Shown: one piece after another, positions 8,888 to 18,400 of the stretch | How positions within the stretch are numbered: the first letter of the stretch is position 1 | Layout of the letters: each line of letters starts with the position of its first letter | Program-made: the position numbers and the translations under genes | Notes under the pieces: model-generated | The model's database searches: none | What the model was told of the DNA's origin: nothing | Seen by the model: the letters and a program-made list of their open reading frames with translations, nothing else | Origin: Candidatus Anammoxibacter sp. | GTDB taxonomy: Bacteria > Planctomycetota > Brocadiia > Brocadiales > Anammoxibacteraceae | NCBI GenBank assembly: GCA_021777055.1 | Contig: JAIQZO010000034.1 | Location: 62,001-126,000 of the forward strand | DNA: 64,000 nt | Direction: 5' to 3'

Positions 8888-9529
8888 TTAATTCCCACAC
8901 TCATCAGTGTGAAGTTCTTTTCCTTCTCTGATTTGCGGTGTGTATATGAATCCGCGAACAATGTCATTTAATTCCCATATTTCTTCATCTCCGATAATTA
9001 GGACATAGTCCCCTCCAATATTTTCAGGATCCCATACATAGATATAGTAAGTTCCAGGCATTTCAACAAATTCATCAAAAGTCGGGCCTTGATAATAGTT
9101 CTTGTTGCCAAAAAATTCATAAAATGTTGGCCGTTCTCCTTCATCCTCAAAATTAGAAATAACTATTGCGCCATATTCATCCGGGATATCAAAAGGAAGT
9201 ATATAGAAGCCGTCAGGTAACGGTAGGCCAGGCCCTACAATAGCAAATGAAGGCAAAAAATCTTCATAGAACTCACAGACCGGCACAATAGTTTCTACAA
9301 ATATTCGCGCCCGATTTTCAATGGTAAATTGATATACATCAACATCCCCCGAATCAAATGCTAAAAATGAATAAACAGCTATTGACTGTTCTATTGATTT
9401 TCTTACCATAAATGGGTTTTCTTCCGTAAAATCTTTGTGTTCAAAATATGGAACATGGGCAAGCACAACACTTCCTCCAAGAACCAGAAACAACACTATA
9501 GTTAAAACCCTCAAAATATTTCTTTTCAT
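8888..9529 (-). CDS. Exported protein of unknown function
   Basis: The ATG at 9529 is preferred over a TTG 48 bases upstream because AAAGGA lies the right distance ahead. This gives 213 residues starting with a signal peptide (MKRNILRVLTIVLFLVLGG..VVLA). The mature part is acidic, with FDSGDVDVYQFTIENRARIFVE and a GTYYIYVWDPENIGGDYVLIIG segment; this pattern is like a bacterial pre-peptidase C-terminal type beta-sandwich, often used as an exported accessory domain. No catalytic motif is visible. It stands alone on the minus strand. Confidence 0.7.
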   Translation of the reverse strand: MKRNILRVLTIVLFLVLGGSVVLAHVPYFEHKDFTEENPFMVRKSIEQSIAVYSFLAFDSGDVDVYQFTIENRARIFVETIVPVCEFYEDFLPSFAIVGPGLPLPDGFYILPFDIPDEYGAIVISNFEDEGERPTFYEFFGNKNYYQGPTFDEFVEMPGTYYIYVWDPENIGGDYVLIIGDEEIWELNDIVRGFIYTPQIREGKELHTDECGN

Positions 9530-10084
9530 CTCGTATTTCCTTTTTGAGTTTTTTTTATGGTTTTTTAATAAATTCAAAAAATAAGAAAGTTTTTTAGTAA
9601 ACCATTTTAATTGCCAAATATTTCTGGAAATGATCTGGTCTGGTCATCTCCCCATAATATCAAAAATCTGGTTTAGGGGTAAACCTCTAAACCAGAAAAT
9701 GCTCGCAAATTAAGATATTACCTGATGCTACTTCTTTATGGTGCGCTTGGACGGTGTAATAGAGTTAAATGTTTCAAAGGATTATTATTTACATCCGCCT
9801 AATTTTTCCCCATAAAAACTGGAAAAACTTTTTCTACCCATTCACTGGCAGAGCTTTGTAACCAGAGTGTCTTGGCTCTGATTATTATTCGTATATGATT
9901 AATATCTTCTGAGATTGGTTTGTACTTATGAAGTTTTTTAATAGTGTAATGCAATACTATAGAGTTGTACACGGGGGCAGCAACCAGAAGACTGCGTGTT
10001 GTAGAAATTAAATTTCTTTTCTAAAAACAAGCTTTTACAGGGTAATACGATAAAGTGGTGATTTGGTCATTTCCGGGGTATATG
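9530..10084. other. Intergenic region
   Basis: No gene seen. It contains the 3'-element at 10011-10053 listed separately and a simple palindrome at about 9670-9695 (CTGGTTTAGGGG..CCTCTAAACCAG). Confidence 0.5.
10011..10053 (-). repeat. Copy 1 of a dispersed 3'-of-gene element
   Basis: Read in the direction of the upstream gene it is a TTATCGTATTACCCTG block, then TAAAAGCTTGTTTTTAG, then AAAAGAAATTT. The same ~43 bp sequence occurs at 43669-43711, 59256-59297, 63639-63683 and, in part, 45501-45534. The AAAAACTTGTTTTT core can fold and is T-rich, so it may help end transcripts. Here it lies 32 bases after the stop of the TlpA-like gene. Confidence 0.6.
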
Positions 10085-11584
10085 CTACAGAAGGGGAGTA
10101 ATAAACACTTCCACTTCTTCGATTGTTGAGGGTTTTCCCACGATCCTTTTTTCTTTATTTAATAGATACATCTTGGGTGTGGTCCATACGTTATAATCTA
10201 TAGCTGGTTTGCTATCCCAGCCTTTCAATTCCGTATAGTTTGTCCAGTTGTATTTCCCTTGCGTAATGGCATTCATCCACGCCGCGCGATCTTCATCTAT
10301 TGATATGGCCAATACCTCAAAGCCTTTATCTTTGTAGCCATCATACAAATCTTTTAATGCAGGCATGGTAACTGTGCAATGTTGGCACCAGCTTGCCCAG
10401 AACAGTATTAGCGTATATTCCGCATCAATATCTGTTAGTTTTTGGTGATTACCTGTTAATGCACTCAATATTATTTCAGGTGCTATTTTTCCAATGGCCA
10501 GCCCCTTTATCTTTTCTACCTTATCTTTCAGTTCGCTTGCCCGATCTGAAAATACGGAGTTATCCAACCCAAAATCATCATTTTTACATAAATCACCAAA
10601 CACGTAATTTTCGGTTATATATGTAAATGCTAATTCATATCCTGATTTCTCAAACTTTCTGGTAATAATATCTAGCACAAACGCAAATACTGTCTCGTTT
10701 ACTTCTGCCTCAACCATTATTACGTCTAAGGCTTTGATAAATGCCTCTTCCTGCTGCTCTTTACTCAACTCCTTATCTCTATAAAATCCAAAATAGGTCC
10801 AGATTTTTGAAGGTATTACGTTGCTGTTTAATAAAGTGATATCATCAAAATCGACATTATCAAAGAAATGATCCTTAACAAATTTCCCTTCTTCATCTTT
10901 TGACAATTCTATTTTAGGTTGCGGATTCTGCATGGTTTTCACAATTTTTGCAACATATGTGTCCGAATTATTATTAGTTAACTTTTTTATGTAACCTTTC
11001 TGTCTCTTCTTTAGATTTTTTAATTCATTATCTATCTGGTCATTAAAAGTGTTTACATTCTCTGCCACTTTTACATTGTTTCTAGATTTAATACTATCGT
11101 TGATCTGCCCATTATGTGTAACGGCTTTCTCTTCTGGTTGGTACAGTGGCTTTAACTGGTTTAATAGTGCTAATCTCTTTTGATTATGCTCAATGACTTG
11201 CAGGAAATCATAATAGAGCTTATTCTCTTTAGAAACTGATATGATTATATTATCCGTAACTGAATAGAAACCTGCTGCTTGGGAATCAGGTGGGTTTAGA
11301 GTGAACTCAATGTCTTCCTGGTTATAAATCATGTCCACAAATTTACCTTTACCAAACCTTACCCTGTACATTCCCACGTATGATTCTTTAGTAAACGGAA
11401 ACTGAAAGAAACCGTTGCTGTCTGCAATTATTGAATTAATGACCCTATTTTTCTCTCCGTAGAAATCTAATAGTTCTATTTTCTTGTTGGCCATCTCTTT
11501 AACATTTCCATTAAGTGTGTGTAAAGGTTCTCCAAATAGATGTGTTGTGATGAAGAGTATTAAACAAATTACGATAATTTTCAT
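10085..11584 (-). CDS. Exported TlpA/ResA-like thioredoxin-fold protein with DUF4369-like N-terminus
   Basis: The 499-residue product has a signal peptide (MKIIVICLILFITTHLFG), an N-terminal beta domain (about 20-120, LHTLNGNVKEMANKKIELLDFYGEKN) resembling DUF4369, a helical, Lys-rich middle region, and a thioredoxin-like domain from about 365. The redox motif is WASWCQHC, with a Cys-Gln-His-Cys active site, followed by the cis-Pro region WTTPKMYLL. Such proteins reduce disulfides or maintain cytochrome c haem-binding cysteines on the outer face of the membrane. DUF4369-thioredoxin fusions are typical of Bacteroidota, so lateral exchange is possible. No redox partner is adjacent. Confidence 0.82.
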   Translation of the reverse strand: MKIIVICLILFITTHLFGEPLHTLNGNVKEMANKKIELLDFYGEKNRVINSIIADSNGFFQFPFTKESYVGMYRVRFGKGKFVDMIYNQEDIEFTLNPPDSQAAGFYSVTDNIIISVSKENKLYYDFLQVIEHNQKRLALLNQLKPLYQPEEKAVTHNGQINDSIKSRNNVKVAENVNTFNDQIDNELKNLKKRQKGYIKKLTNNNSDTYVAKIVKTMQNPQPKIELSKDEEGKFVKDHFFDNVDFDDITLLNSNVIPSKIWTYFGFYRDKELSKEQQEEAFIKALDVIMVEAEVNETVFAFVLDIITRKFEKSGYELAFTYITENYVFGDLCKNDDFGLDNSVFSDRASELKDKVEKIKGLAIGKIAPEIILSALTGNHQKLTDIDAEYTLILFWASWCQHCTVTMPALKDLYDGYKDKGFEVLAISIDEDRAAWMNAITQGKYNWTNYTELKGWDSKPAIDYNVWTTPKMYLLNKEKRIVGKPSTIEEVEVFITPLL

Positions 11585-11709
11585 AAGTATATTGATGGTT
11601 AGTGCGCATCGGATGAGTTAATTTGATAGAATATAACAATTATTTATTGCAGAAAAACAGAAAAAGCCATTCAGTGTTTAGTCAAAGTAATCAGGAATTC
11701 GAAATGTTG

Positions 11710-12129
11710 TCACGTTTTATCATAAAATTTACTTTCATTTTTCTTATAAATAGTTAATATAGATTCCATATGTGCATCACAATGTTCTAATCCTGTTTTA
11801 TGATATAATGCGCAAGATGTTATAATCAAATCGGCAGGCGGTATCGTTTTTCCGGTTTTTCGGCACTCTATAGTTAAAAGTTTTGCAAAACTCCAGACCT
11901 CGTCATTTATAGGCAACGATAATATTTCTGCTTCGAGACGGGCAAGATTTCTCTTTTCATAATTGCCTCTAACACCATTCCAAAGTTCAACAGCAACCAT
12001 ATCACACCAGGCGGCACAACCATTAATTATCAGTCTTTCAACTCGTTCTCTTATGTCATTTTGGCCGGAAGTCCTTAACGCTTCAACCCAACTTGATGTG
12101 TCAATCAATACTATTTCGTTTTGTCCCAT
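11710..12129 (-). CDS. vapC: VapC-type PIN-domain toxin
   Basis: In 139 residues, the PIN ribonuclease acidic set is present: Asp10 (VLIDTSSW), Glu48 (VAVELW), Asp100 (PPADLIITSCA) and Asp118 (CDAHME). VapC proteins cleave tRNA or rRNA and are held inactive by the antitoxin encoded just upstream. The gene overlaps the antitoxin gene by 19 bases, normal for such operons; VapBC complexes usually repress their own promoter. The specific RNA target is unknown. Confidence 0.9.
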   Translation of the reverse strand: MGQNEIVLIDTSSWVEALRTSGQNDIRERVERLIINGCAAWCDMVAVELWNGVRGNYEKRNLARLEAEILSLPINDEVWSFAKLLTIECRKTGKTIPPADLIITSCALYHKTGLEHCDAHMESILTIYKKNESKFYDKT

Positions 12130-12332
12130 CGGGTATCCTCGCGCATTTTCTTTAACTCTTCTGTTGTCATAAAATCCTTGAAGGTTCCAAGCATCTTTGC
12201 TATTTTTGTCAACCTGTTTCTTTTGTTGAAATCTTTGATGGCGCTAACAACAGCTTCTCTTTTTGTTTTTGCGCCGGTGTACTTGATAGCTTCTTTTAGC
12301 TCATCTTCCGGAATATCTATTGTTGTTTTCAT
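12111..12332 (-). CDS. vapB: VapB-type antitoxin
   Basis: The 73-residue protein begins MKTTIDIPEDELKEAIKYTGAKTKREAV, the ribbon-helix-helix DNA-binding pattern of VapB antitoxins (DUF2191-like), followed by a C-terminal toxin-binding tail (TTEELKKMREDTRWDKT). It would bind its own operator and neutralise the PIN toxin. The coding region overlaps the vapC start. No clear operator palindrome was picked out upstream. Confidence 0.88.
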   Translation of the reverse strand: MKTTIDIPEDELKEAIKYTGAKTKREAVVSAIKDFNKRNRLTKIAKMLGTFKDFMTTEELKKMREDTRWDKTK

Positions 12333-12402
12333 GAATCTATAATAGCAGCATAAATATTCATGTCAATGTTTATTTGTAAGCAAAATAATGTCCCGTTTCT
12401 TG

Positions 12403-12495
12403 TATTTCAGGAGTCACACCCGTAACATAATCTATCGCTGTGGAACAAAGCAGAATTAATGCATCGGGAGAGCCTCCCGATGCACAAAAAATCTG
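12403..12495. repeat. Hairpin repeat 3' of an exported-protein gene
   Basis: TGCATCGGGAG (12460-12470) and CTCCCGATGCA (12474-12484) form a perfect 11-bp stem with a 3-base loop, preceded by a conserved CAGGAGTCACACCCG..CATAATC segment. Related copies occur at about 16540-16620, 20773-20850 and 28125-28145, and a diverged one at 27727-27750. Each lies 3' of a minus-strand gene. It lacks a clean T tract, so it is best called a repeat hairpin that may also act as a transcript end. Confidence 0.65.
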
Positions 12496-12619
12496 TATCT
12501 AGAACGCATCCGACATACTTCACCCTTTCCTGTTTTGATAAAGGGAGGTAGACTGTACATTACAATGCCGAAGCAGTCTATGCAACTAACTCGGCACTGT
12601 ATATTGACTATGTGGTATA

Positions 12620-15154
12620 TTATCTATAATTGATAATCAAGGCAGGGCCATTGCTTTTACCATTTTCAGCAGTACGATGATTTGGGAAATTACTGCTTGA
12701 AAATATAAATGCCATTGCGTTTCCAGTGCCCCATCCTTGTCTATTAACAACCTCCTGCGCTATTGCTGTCAGGTCAGGGGTGCGCTGCTTGTTGCCAGCG
12801 TCACCAACGCTCCAATCATCAGGACGCCAATCCACAAACATGCTCGTCTTTAAACGGTTTGACACATCTCCATCTATTTCCTGAAACAGGTTAGCATTAT
12901 CACTTGCTTCTCCGTAAATTGTAATATTTACCGGCCCGTTTTGGTTTTCATCTGACTCAAACTGTATAAAGGCATCAACGATAGTCGCACCATTTGGAAT
13001 ATCCATATTTGGAAACCGAATACCCACCATCTGCTGTTTACCTTCTTGAGTATCACTTGTAAGTTCAATATCACTTCCGGCCGATCCTAAGGTTTCTACC
13101 GGACCCGGAATAGTAACTGTAATATTCTCTTCTGCTACATTACCTTCTCGCGCAACCGCAGGTTCACTTGAAAATATTGATATATTACTTTCATACTCGA
13201 TTGTCAGAACGGGGCCATTACTTCCACCATTTTCCGCAGTACGATGGTTTGGGAAATCGTTACTTGATACTATAAACGCTATTGCGTTACCTTGTGCCCA
13301 TCCAGGACGACTAACTATTTCATCCACTATTGATGCAAGATTGGATGTTTTCTGCTCACCCCCTTTATCACCTGTATTCCAATTCCCCGGATCCCAATCT
13401 ATTGATACGGTTGTCCTCAGGCGGTTTGATACATCACCATCTAGTTCCTGAAACAGGTTCGCATTATCCGTTGCTTCTCCATGAAATATAATGGTTGCGG
13501 GTCCGTTACTGTTTTCATCTGATTCAAACTGTATATATGCATTTCTAATTGTTGCGTCTTGAGGAACTAAAATATTCGGGAAGCGAATCCCTATCATCTG
13601 CTGTTTACCTTCTTGAGCATCACTTGTGAGTTCAATATCACTTCCGGCCGATTCTAAGGTTTCTACCGGACCTGGAATAGTAACTGTAATATCCTCTTCT
13701 GCTACATTACCTTCTCGCGCAACCGCAGGTTCACTTGAAAATGTTGATATACTGTTTTCAAACTCAATTGTTAGGACAGGACCATTATTTTCACCATTTT
13801 CAGCAGTACGATGGTTCGGGAAATCGTTACTTGAGACAATGAATACTATTGCGTTACCTTGTGCCCATCCAGGACGACTAACTATTTCATCCACTATTGA
13901 TGCAAGATTGGATGTTTTCTGCTTACCTCCTTTATCACCTGTATTCCAATTCCCCGGATTCCAACCTATTGATGCGGTTGTCCTCAGACGGTTTGAGACA
14001 TCACCGTCTAATTCCTGAAACGGGCTAGCATTATCCGTTGCTTCCCCTTGAAATATGATAGCCGCGGGTCCGTTACTGTTTTCATCTGATTCAAACTGTA
14101 TATATGCATTTCTAATTGTTGCACCTTGAGGAACAAAAATATTCGGAAAGCGAATTCCTACCATCTGCTGTTTTCCTTCACCCGGATCACTTGTAAGTTC
14201 AATATCACTTCCGGCCGAACCAAGGGTTTCTACCGGACCTGGAATAGTAACTGTAATATCCTCTTCTGCAACATTACCTTCTCGCGCAACTGAAGGTTCA
14301 CTTGCAAATTGCTCAGGTATTTGACAAACTGTTGCATGATTAGAAGTGTACTCAATGTCACACTCACGATCATGTATAACGATATAGACTGATTGCGGTG
14401 GTGTTGCGCCCTGTGTTACAACAAACCTTATGGTGTTCAGATCATCTGATTCGTCAAAAGCACAAAATCCATTTAAACGATTATCCCTATTATCAAAAAC
14501 TTCAATCCATGTTCGAGATGAATTGGTATTTATTTCACATGGTGGCAGATGGGGCGCATCCTCAAACAATTCATCTGGAAAAACTATGCTGTTTGTAACT
14601 TTCAGAAGATAGTCGGTATTGTTTTGGTTATCAATCTCTTTTCCCGCGCAAATAAGCTCAGGTGAAGGTAAGTCCGGATGACATGTAATCTCCTGGTCCG
14701 TACAAATCCTTGCAAGATTGGAGGTGTACACAATGTCACACTCACGATCATGTATAGTAATATATACGAATTGGGGTGCTATTGTTCCCTGTGGTACAAC
14801 AAACCTGATAGTGTTCAGATCATCCGATTCATCAAAAACACAAAATCCATTTAAACGATTATCGTTGTTATCGAAGACAGTAACCCATGTTCGGGCCGAA
14901 TTGCTGGTTGCTCCACATGGAGGTAGATGAGGGGCATCCTCGAACAATTCATCCGGGAAAATTATACTGTTTGGGACTTCCAGAAGATAGTGGGTATTAT
15001 TTCGGTTATCAATTTCGGATCCAGAACAAACCAGGTCCGGTGATGGTAAGTCGGGAAAGCATGTTGCCCTTGCAATCTGATGTGCTGAAAAGAAACTACT
15101 AACTAATAGTAAAAACAATGCAACAACACTAAATCTTCTTAAACATACTTTCAT
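12620..15154 (-). CDS. Large exported modular protein: two Cys modules plus three beta-sandwich-like repeats
   Basis: The 844-residue product has a signal peptide (1-30) and good AAAAGGAG upstream. Residues about 31-280 hold two ~125-residue repeats with conserved cysteines (DLPSPDLVCSG..DNRLNGFC.FDESDDLNTIRFVV..HDRECD). Residues about 285-844 hold three ~185-residue repeats containing AVAREGNVAEE, GPVETLGSAGSDIELTSD, VGIRFPN, AYIQFESDEN and NDFPNHRTAENG. The second type recurs twice in the exported protein at 20933-22564. The modules are nearly identical in places, indicating recent duplication. They look like surface or matrix adhesion-type domains; there is no catalytic motif. The C-terminus ends right after the last module with no sorting signal. 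Confidence 0.8.
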   Translation of the reverse strand: MKVCLRRFSVVALFLLLVSSFFSAHQIARATCFPDLPSPDLVCSGSEIDNRNNTHYLLEVPNSIIFPDELFEDAPHLPPCGATSNSARTWVTVFDNNDNRLNGFCVFDESDDLNTIRFVVPQGTIAPQFVYITIHDRECDIVYTSNLARICTDQEITCHPDLPSPELICAGKEIDNQNNTDYLLKVTNSIVFPDELFEDAPHLPPCEINTNSSRTWIEVFDNRDNRLNGFCAFDESDDLNTIRFVVTQGATPPQSVYIVIHDRECDIEYTSNHATVCQIPEQFASEPSVAREGNVAEEDITVTIPGPVETLGSAGSDIELTSDPGEGKQQMVGIRFPNIFVPQGATIRNAYIQFESDENSNGPAAIIFQGEATDNASPFQELDGDVSNRLRTTASIGWNPGNWNTGDKGGKQKTSNLASIVDEIVSRPGWAQGNAIVFIVSSNDFPNHRTAENGENNGPVLTIEFENSISTFSSEPAVAREGNVAEEDITVTIPGPVETLESAGSDIELTSDAQEGKQQMIGIRFPNILVPQDATIRNAYIQFESDENSNGPATIIFHGEATDNANLFQELDGDVSNRLRTTVSIDWDPGNWNTGDKGGEQKTSNLASIVDEIVSRPGWAQGNAIAFIVSSNDFPNHRTAENGGSNGPVLTIEYESNISIFSSEPAVAREGNVAEENITVTIPGPVETLGSAGSDIELTSDTQEGKQQMVGIRFPNMDIPNGATIVDAFIQFESDENQNGPVNITIYGEASDNANLFQEIDGDVSNRLKTSMFVDWRPDDWSVGDAGNKQRTPDLTAIAQEVVNRQGWGTGNAMAFIFSSSNFPNHRTAENGKSNGPALIINYR

Positions 15155-15616
15155 CTTAAACTCCTTTTTTTATATTTAATAATAATTCCTGCGCAGGTTC
15201 AATCTTGCACATGGAATCATTACGTTTTTCTTGAAAGAATTGGCAGGCACTGTCTGCCATATCAAAAGATATTACCACGTTGCTCCAGAATGGCCATGTC
15301 CACTCGCACAAACCATATCATATTCTCTCGGGTATGAGCTTGTATCGTTGCATCTTCAAAAGTAGGGTTAAAATTCACACCCATTCACCGAATACTTCCA
15401 TCACTGTTGAGAAACATTTATCTTTCTTGATTGAATTATAGTTTAAAGACAGATGCTGTAATCCTATCTAAAAAGAGGGGTAGATGCGTAAGCAGACGAG
15501 GTGTGTAAATACACGCGGAACTAATACTAATAATTCAAATAATTTGGCTATTTAAATGCTTAGGAGGTGTATACAAGTCATTTCTATACACCTCCTTCCA
15601 CCTTGATTATCTGTCG
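15155..15616. other. Intergenic region
   Basis: No gene seen. It holds a TGGCAGGCACTGTCTGCCA palindrome (about 15240-15258) of a type found again near 26575 and 26880, and the hairpin at 15562-15596. Confidence 0.5.
15562..15596 (-). terminator. Hairpin 3' of the small exported protein gene
   Basis: AGGAGGTGTATA (15562-15573) and TATACACCTCCT (15585-15596) form a perfect 12-bp stem with an 11-base loop, 21 bases after the stop of the gene at 15617-16078. There is no strong T tract, so termination by this hairpin is inferred from position. Confidence 0.5.
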
Positions 15617-16078
15617 TCAGTTATCTTCCAGTATATCTTCGATCATCTTTTCTCTAATTATGCGTTCCATTTTCTCTAAACGTATCATGGCTCGTACCAT
15701 GTCAGAAGGTTCATCAAGTGGTTGAATTTCTGCTTTATTTATTGTTGAATCTACAGATAAATCGGGACCTTCATAGGTGGTTGTAGGTTGATTAGTTGCA
15801 GGTTTAGACTGAGGTTGATCAAAATCCGAATCAAACCCAGTATCATCAACTTCTCTTGATTCATTACCAGTAAAACAGCCTGTACCATCACAATAAATAT
15901 ATGCACCATTTGGCCAGTCACAACTTTGGCCGCCATATTCATCTTCACTATAAGTTCCGCCAGACAATTCACAATTACTTTTAAACTCTTCCCTACTCAT
16001 ATGGTTATCTGATGCATAACTGAACGTTGCAGTTAAAGAACTGGCCGCGATACAGAGTACAACGATTAATTTTTTCAT
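15617..16078 (-). CDS. Small exported protein with four-cysteine region
   Basis: The ATG at 16078 (MKKLIVVLC) is chosen because TTGGAG precedes it by about 8 bases; the frame continues 18 codons further but without a ribosome site. The 153-residue product has a signal peptide ending near SYASD, a four-Cys segment (CELSGGTYS, QSCDWPNG, YCDGTGCF), a Pro/Thr/Gln-rich linker and a charged C-terminal helix (MVRAMIRLEKMERIIREKM). No known family recognised. It is headed by a sigma-54-type promoter and an upstream enhancer-like element. Confidence 0.75.
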   Translation of the reverse strand: MKKLIVVLCIAASSLTATFSYASDNHMSREEFKSNCELSGGTYSEDEYGGQSCDWPNGAYIYCDGTGCFTGNESREVDDTGFDSDFDQPQSKPATNQPTTTYEGPDLSVDSTINKAEIQPLDEPSDMVRAMIRLEKMERIIREKMIEDILEDN

Positions 16079-16224
16079 TTTGTTTCTCCAATTAAAATAC
16101 AAAGAGATAGTGGAAATTATTTTCTTATTCATTTTATTACACTCCTTTTGATTAAATAATGATTACATTGTTTAAAACAGATTACATTTCAATTTAATTA
16201 GTTTGCAAACTGTAAAATATACAT

Positions 16225-16240
16225 CGCAACTATTATGCCA
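16225..16240 (-). promoter_or_regulatory. Sigma-54 (RpoN) promoter A
   Basis: On the minus strand TGGCAT-AATAG-TTGCG: -24 GG and -12 GC with the required 5-base gap between the hexamer and TTGC (consensus TGGCAC-N5-TTGCW). The predicted start of transcription is about 16213, 135 bases ahead of the ATG at 16078. Confidence 0.75.
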
Positions 16241-16314
16241 AAAACGGCAAATTCTCATAACTAATGCCAAGGCGAGGCATTGCGTTATTCAACAAACTGT
16301 AGCATCATTAAAAA

Positions 16315-16429
16315 AAGGGGTGCCACAAAAATTAGTATTGAATTGTTAAAAATCTGTGTAATGTTTATAACATCTTAAAAAAGAAGAAGTTAATGAATTG
16401 TGGCAACAAGATGAAATGTGGCACCCCTT
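16315..16429 (-). promoter_or_regulatory. Enhancer-like element A (TGCCACA boxes)
   Basis: The ends are perfect 13-bp inverted repeats: AAGGGGTGCCACA (16315-16327) and TGTGGCACCCCTT (16417-16429). A second TGTGGCA (16399-16405) lies 18 bp from the one at the far end. The near end is 75 bp upstream of the -24 element. This arrangement fits an upstream activator site; it is also formally a short inverted-repeat element. Confidence 0.7.
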
Positions 16430-16861
16430 TATGAGGCTTTAAAAAAAGATGTAAGATGGAAAATTAATCAAAATGCAAAATTTATTTTGCTATGGATTAA
16501 ATTATAAAGGGAGGAAGTTACAAGATTCGAATCAACTGTTTCGGGAGTCTCTCCTGAAACATAATCCATCACTTTAGAGCAAAGCAGTGTTAACGCACCG
16601 GAAAGGGACTTCAGATGCACAAGAAACATTCAGGAACAGTCTGCAAGACTGCCCCTGTAAAAGTCTTACATGTTTTACCGCCACCAAGTTGCAGACAGGC
16701 GACTTTAAATCTATCTCAAATAGAAGAGAACATTGCAAATAGTTGTTGATTACGCAAGGATGATGCTTGACAAAAAACTAGAAATCAAACTATTTGCCAG
16801 CATCAAGCATCAGGCATCTCAGCACTAAGGTACTAATTAAAACTTCGGTTATAAGAAATCA
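16430..16861. other. Flank of element A and repeat DNA
   Basis: The segment GCAAAATTTATTTTGCTATG (from about 16486) and the following AAGTTACAAGATTCGAATCA stretch recur beside elements at about 25308-25375 and 43410-43465. A hairpin repeat of the CGGGAGTCTCTCCTG type follows at about 16540-16620. No gene seen. Confidence 0.55.
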
Positions 16862-18037
16862 CTATAGTTTTCCATCTGGAAAACTGCCAAAATGTATGTC
16901 ATCAACCTGTTCATCGCTGAATGGTTGAGTATAAAGTTCCCGGTCCTGTTGTCTTGATCTAAAAAGATCCACGATAAAATGCATACGATCCCCCAGGGTA
17001 CCCCAATCCCTTGCACCGGTACCTTTAGTTGTATTTTCTGTACGATCAATTTCATTCATTACTGATACTAGTTCCGGATCATCAAGGTCCGCAAGTTCGG
17101 CAGGAAACATTTGACCGGAACGAAGAATGGGTACATCATCGCTCAAATCAAGTATCTCATTGGGCAACTCCATAGTCATCATCCAACGTGTTGTTATCTC
17201 TCGCCACTTTTCAGTTATTTTCACCGAAAGATATGCTAACTTATCTTTCAACGCGTACTTTATTAAAGGGCGAAGATAGAATATAACATTTTCCTTCAGG
17301 ATACTCTCTACATTCTTAAAAATCTCTATTTCCACTATTTTCTGGATAGGGGCATTCATTGAGTTAATAATAGGATCTTGCAACCTTGTCTGTTCATGAT
17401 ATCCCACTAAGGCATTTGCTAGACATATATGCTCTGCCTTTACTTTAGGTTTGTTCTCAAAGATTGATCTATAATAACTGGTAAATGCCTTAATGAGCCA
17501 ATCCTGTCCACCTTCACTTACTTGTCCAGGCTTTAAGTATGAAAGAAATGCATCCAATTCCTGTTGATTGTATGACGTCAAGTTAGAAAACATTGTATTC
17601 ATTCGTGCAAAAATTGGAGCTAACTCTTCAAAAACAATAAAATTTCCTTCCACAATGTATTTTGCCACTTCGTCAGTAACGCTATCCAAGGTCTTTCGGA
17701 TTAAAGATGGCCCCATTATTCTCTTCTGCCCGAAACGTCTTAGCACCTTATCTATTGATTTCAAGGTTTCATCGATAAAATCCGCTTCACCTAAAAAACT
17801 TTGGATTAAAACGCCTATCACATCTTTACGAATAAATCCGCCTGCTGTTTTAGACGCCCATGTTGCAAAACCACACCAGTTAATATTCCTTTTCCCAACT
17901 ATATCTACTGTAGCAACTGTTAATTCATGGTATGTTTGAGTTATTTTTAAATTTCGCAATATGGGATCATCCATTGCAATAATGGTTTCAACATCTTCTA
18001 CTGTAGGGCATGGCCACTTTGATTTTTGCTCACTCAT
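16862..18037 (-). CDS. Conserved-looking protein of unknown function
   Basis: The 391-residue, cytoplasmic (no signal peptide, no membrane segment) product is mostly helical. Distinctive parts are an N-terminal HELTVATVDIVGKRNINWCGFATWASKTAG segment at about 37-66, and C-terminal WREITTRWMMTMELP. A possible AGGAAA ribosome site precedes the ATG. I do not recognise the family. It is the only clearly non-exported protein inside the exported-protein block between 12.6 and 26 kb, so it might process or regulate neighbours, but nothing in the sequence proves this. Confidence 0.7.
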   Translation of the reverse strand: MSEQKSKWPCPTVEDVETIIAMDDPILRNLKITQTYHELTVATVDIVGKRNINWCGFATWASKTAGGFIRKDVIGVLIQSFLGEADFIDETLKSIDKVLRRFGQKRIMGPSLIRKTLDSVTDEVAKYIVEGNFIVFEELAPIFARMNTMFSNLTSYNQQELDAFLSYLKPGQVSEGGQDWLIKAFTSYYRSIFENKPKVKAEHICLANALVGYHEQTRLQDPIINSMNAPIQKIVEIEIFKNVESILKENVIFYLRPLIKYALKDKLAYLSVKITEKWREITTRWMMTMELPNEILDLSDDVPILRSGQMFPAELADLDDPELVSVMNEIDRTENTTKGTGARDWGTLGDRMHFIVDLFRSRQQDRELYTQPFSDEQVDDIHFGSFPDGKL

Positions 18038-18400
18038 GATATAATTTCCTATTTACAAACCCACTGTCTCAAAAAAATTATTACTAAATAAGTAGAGTGC
18101 ATTCCATGCATTGAAATTGTTGTAGGATATCTAATGAAAACTAATAGAACAAGACAAAAATCTGTAAAATTTACATAATATTAAAGAAAGATGTAGAAAT
18201 AAAGAGTAATATAAGGCTGTAGATAAACGCAAGTAAGGCAGATAAAAAGCTTCAATGGTAGCATAAAATAATAATCTGCGTTTATCCGTGCAAATCTGCG
18301 TCCCAAGAGTAAACGACAAAAGCAAGAGTTCCCCCTGGGATAAAGGATTTTATCCAGGGGGATTCTTGCGTTTGCTTTTAATAGTTAGATTAAAGACTTT
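18038..18400. other. Intergenic region
   Basis: No gene seen. A GATAAACGCA..TGCGTTTATC pair lies at about 18222-18285, and the terminator at 18323-18368. Confidence 0.5.
18323..18368 (-). terminator. Rho-independent terminator of the metzincin gene
   Basis: Read on the minus strand, CAAGAATCCCCCTGGATAAA pairs with a near-perfect partner through TTTATCCCAGGGGGAACTCTTG, followed by CTTTTGTC. It lies 33 bases after the stop at 18401. Confidence 0.8.
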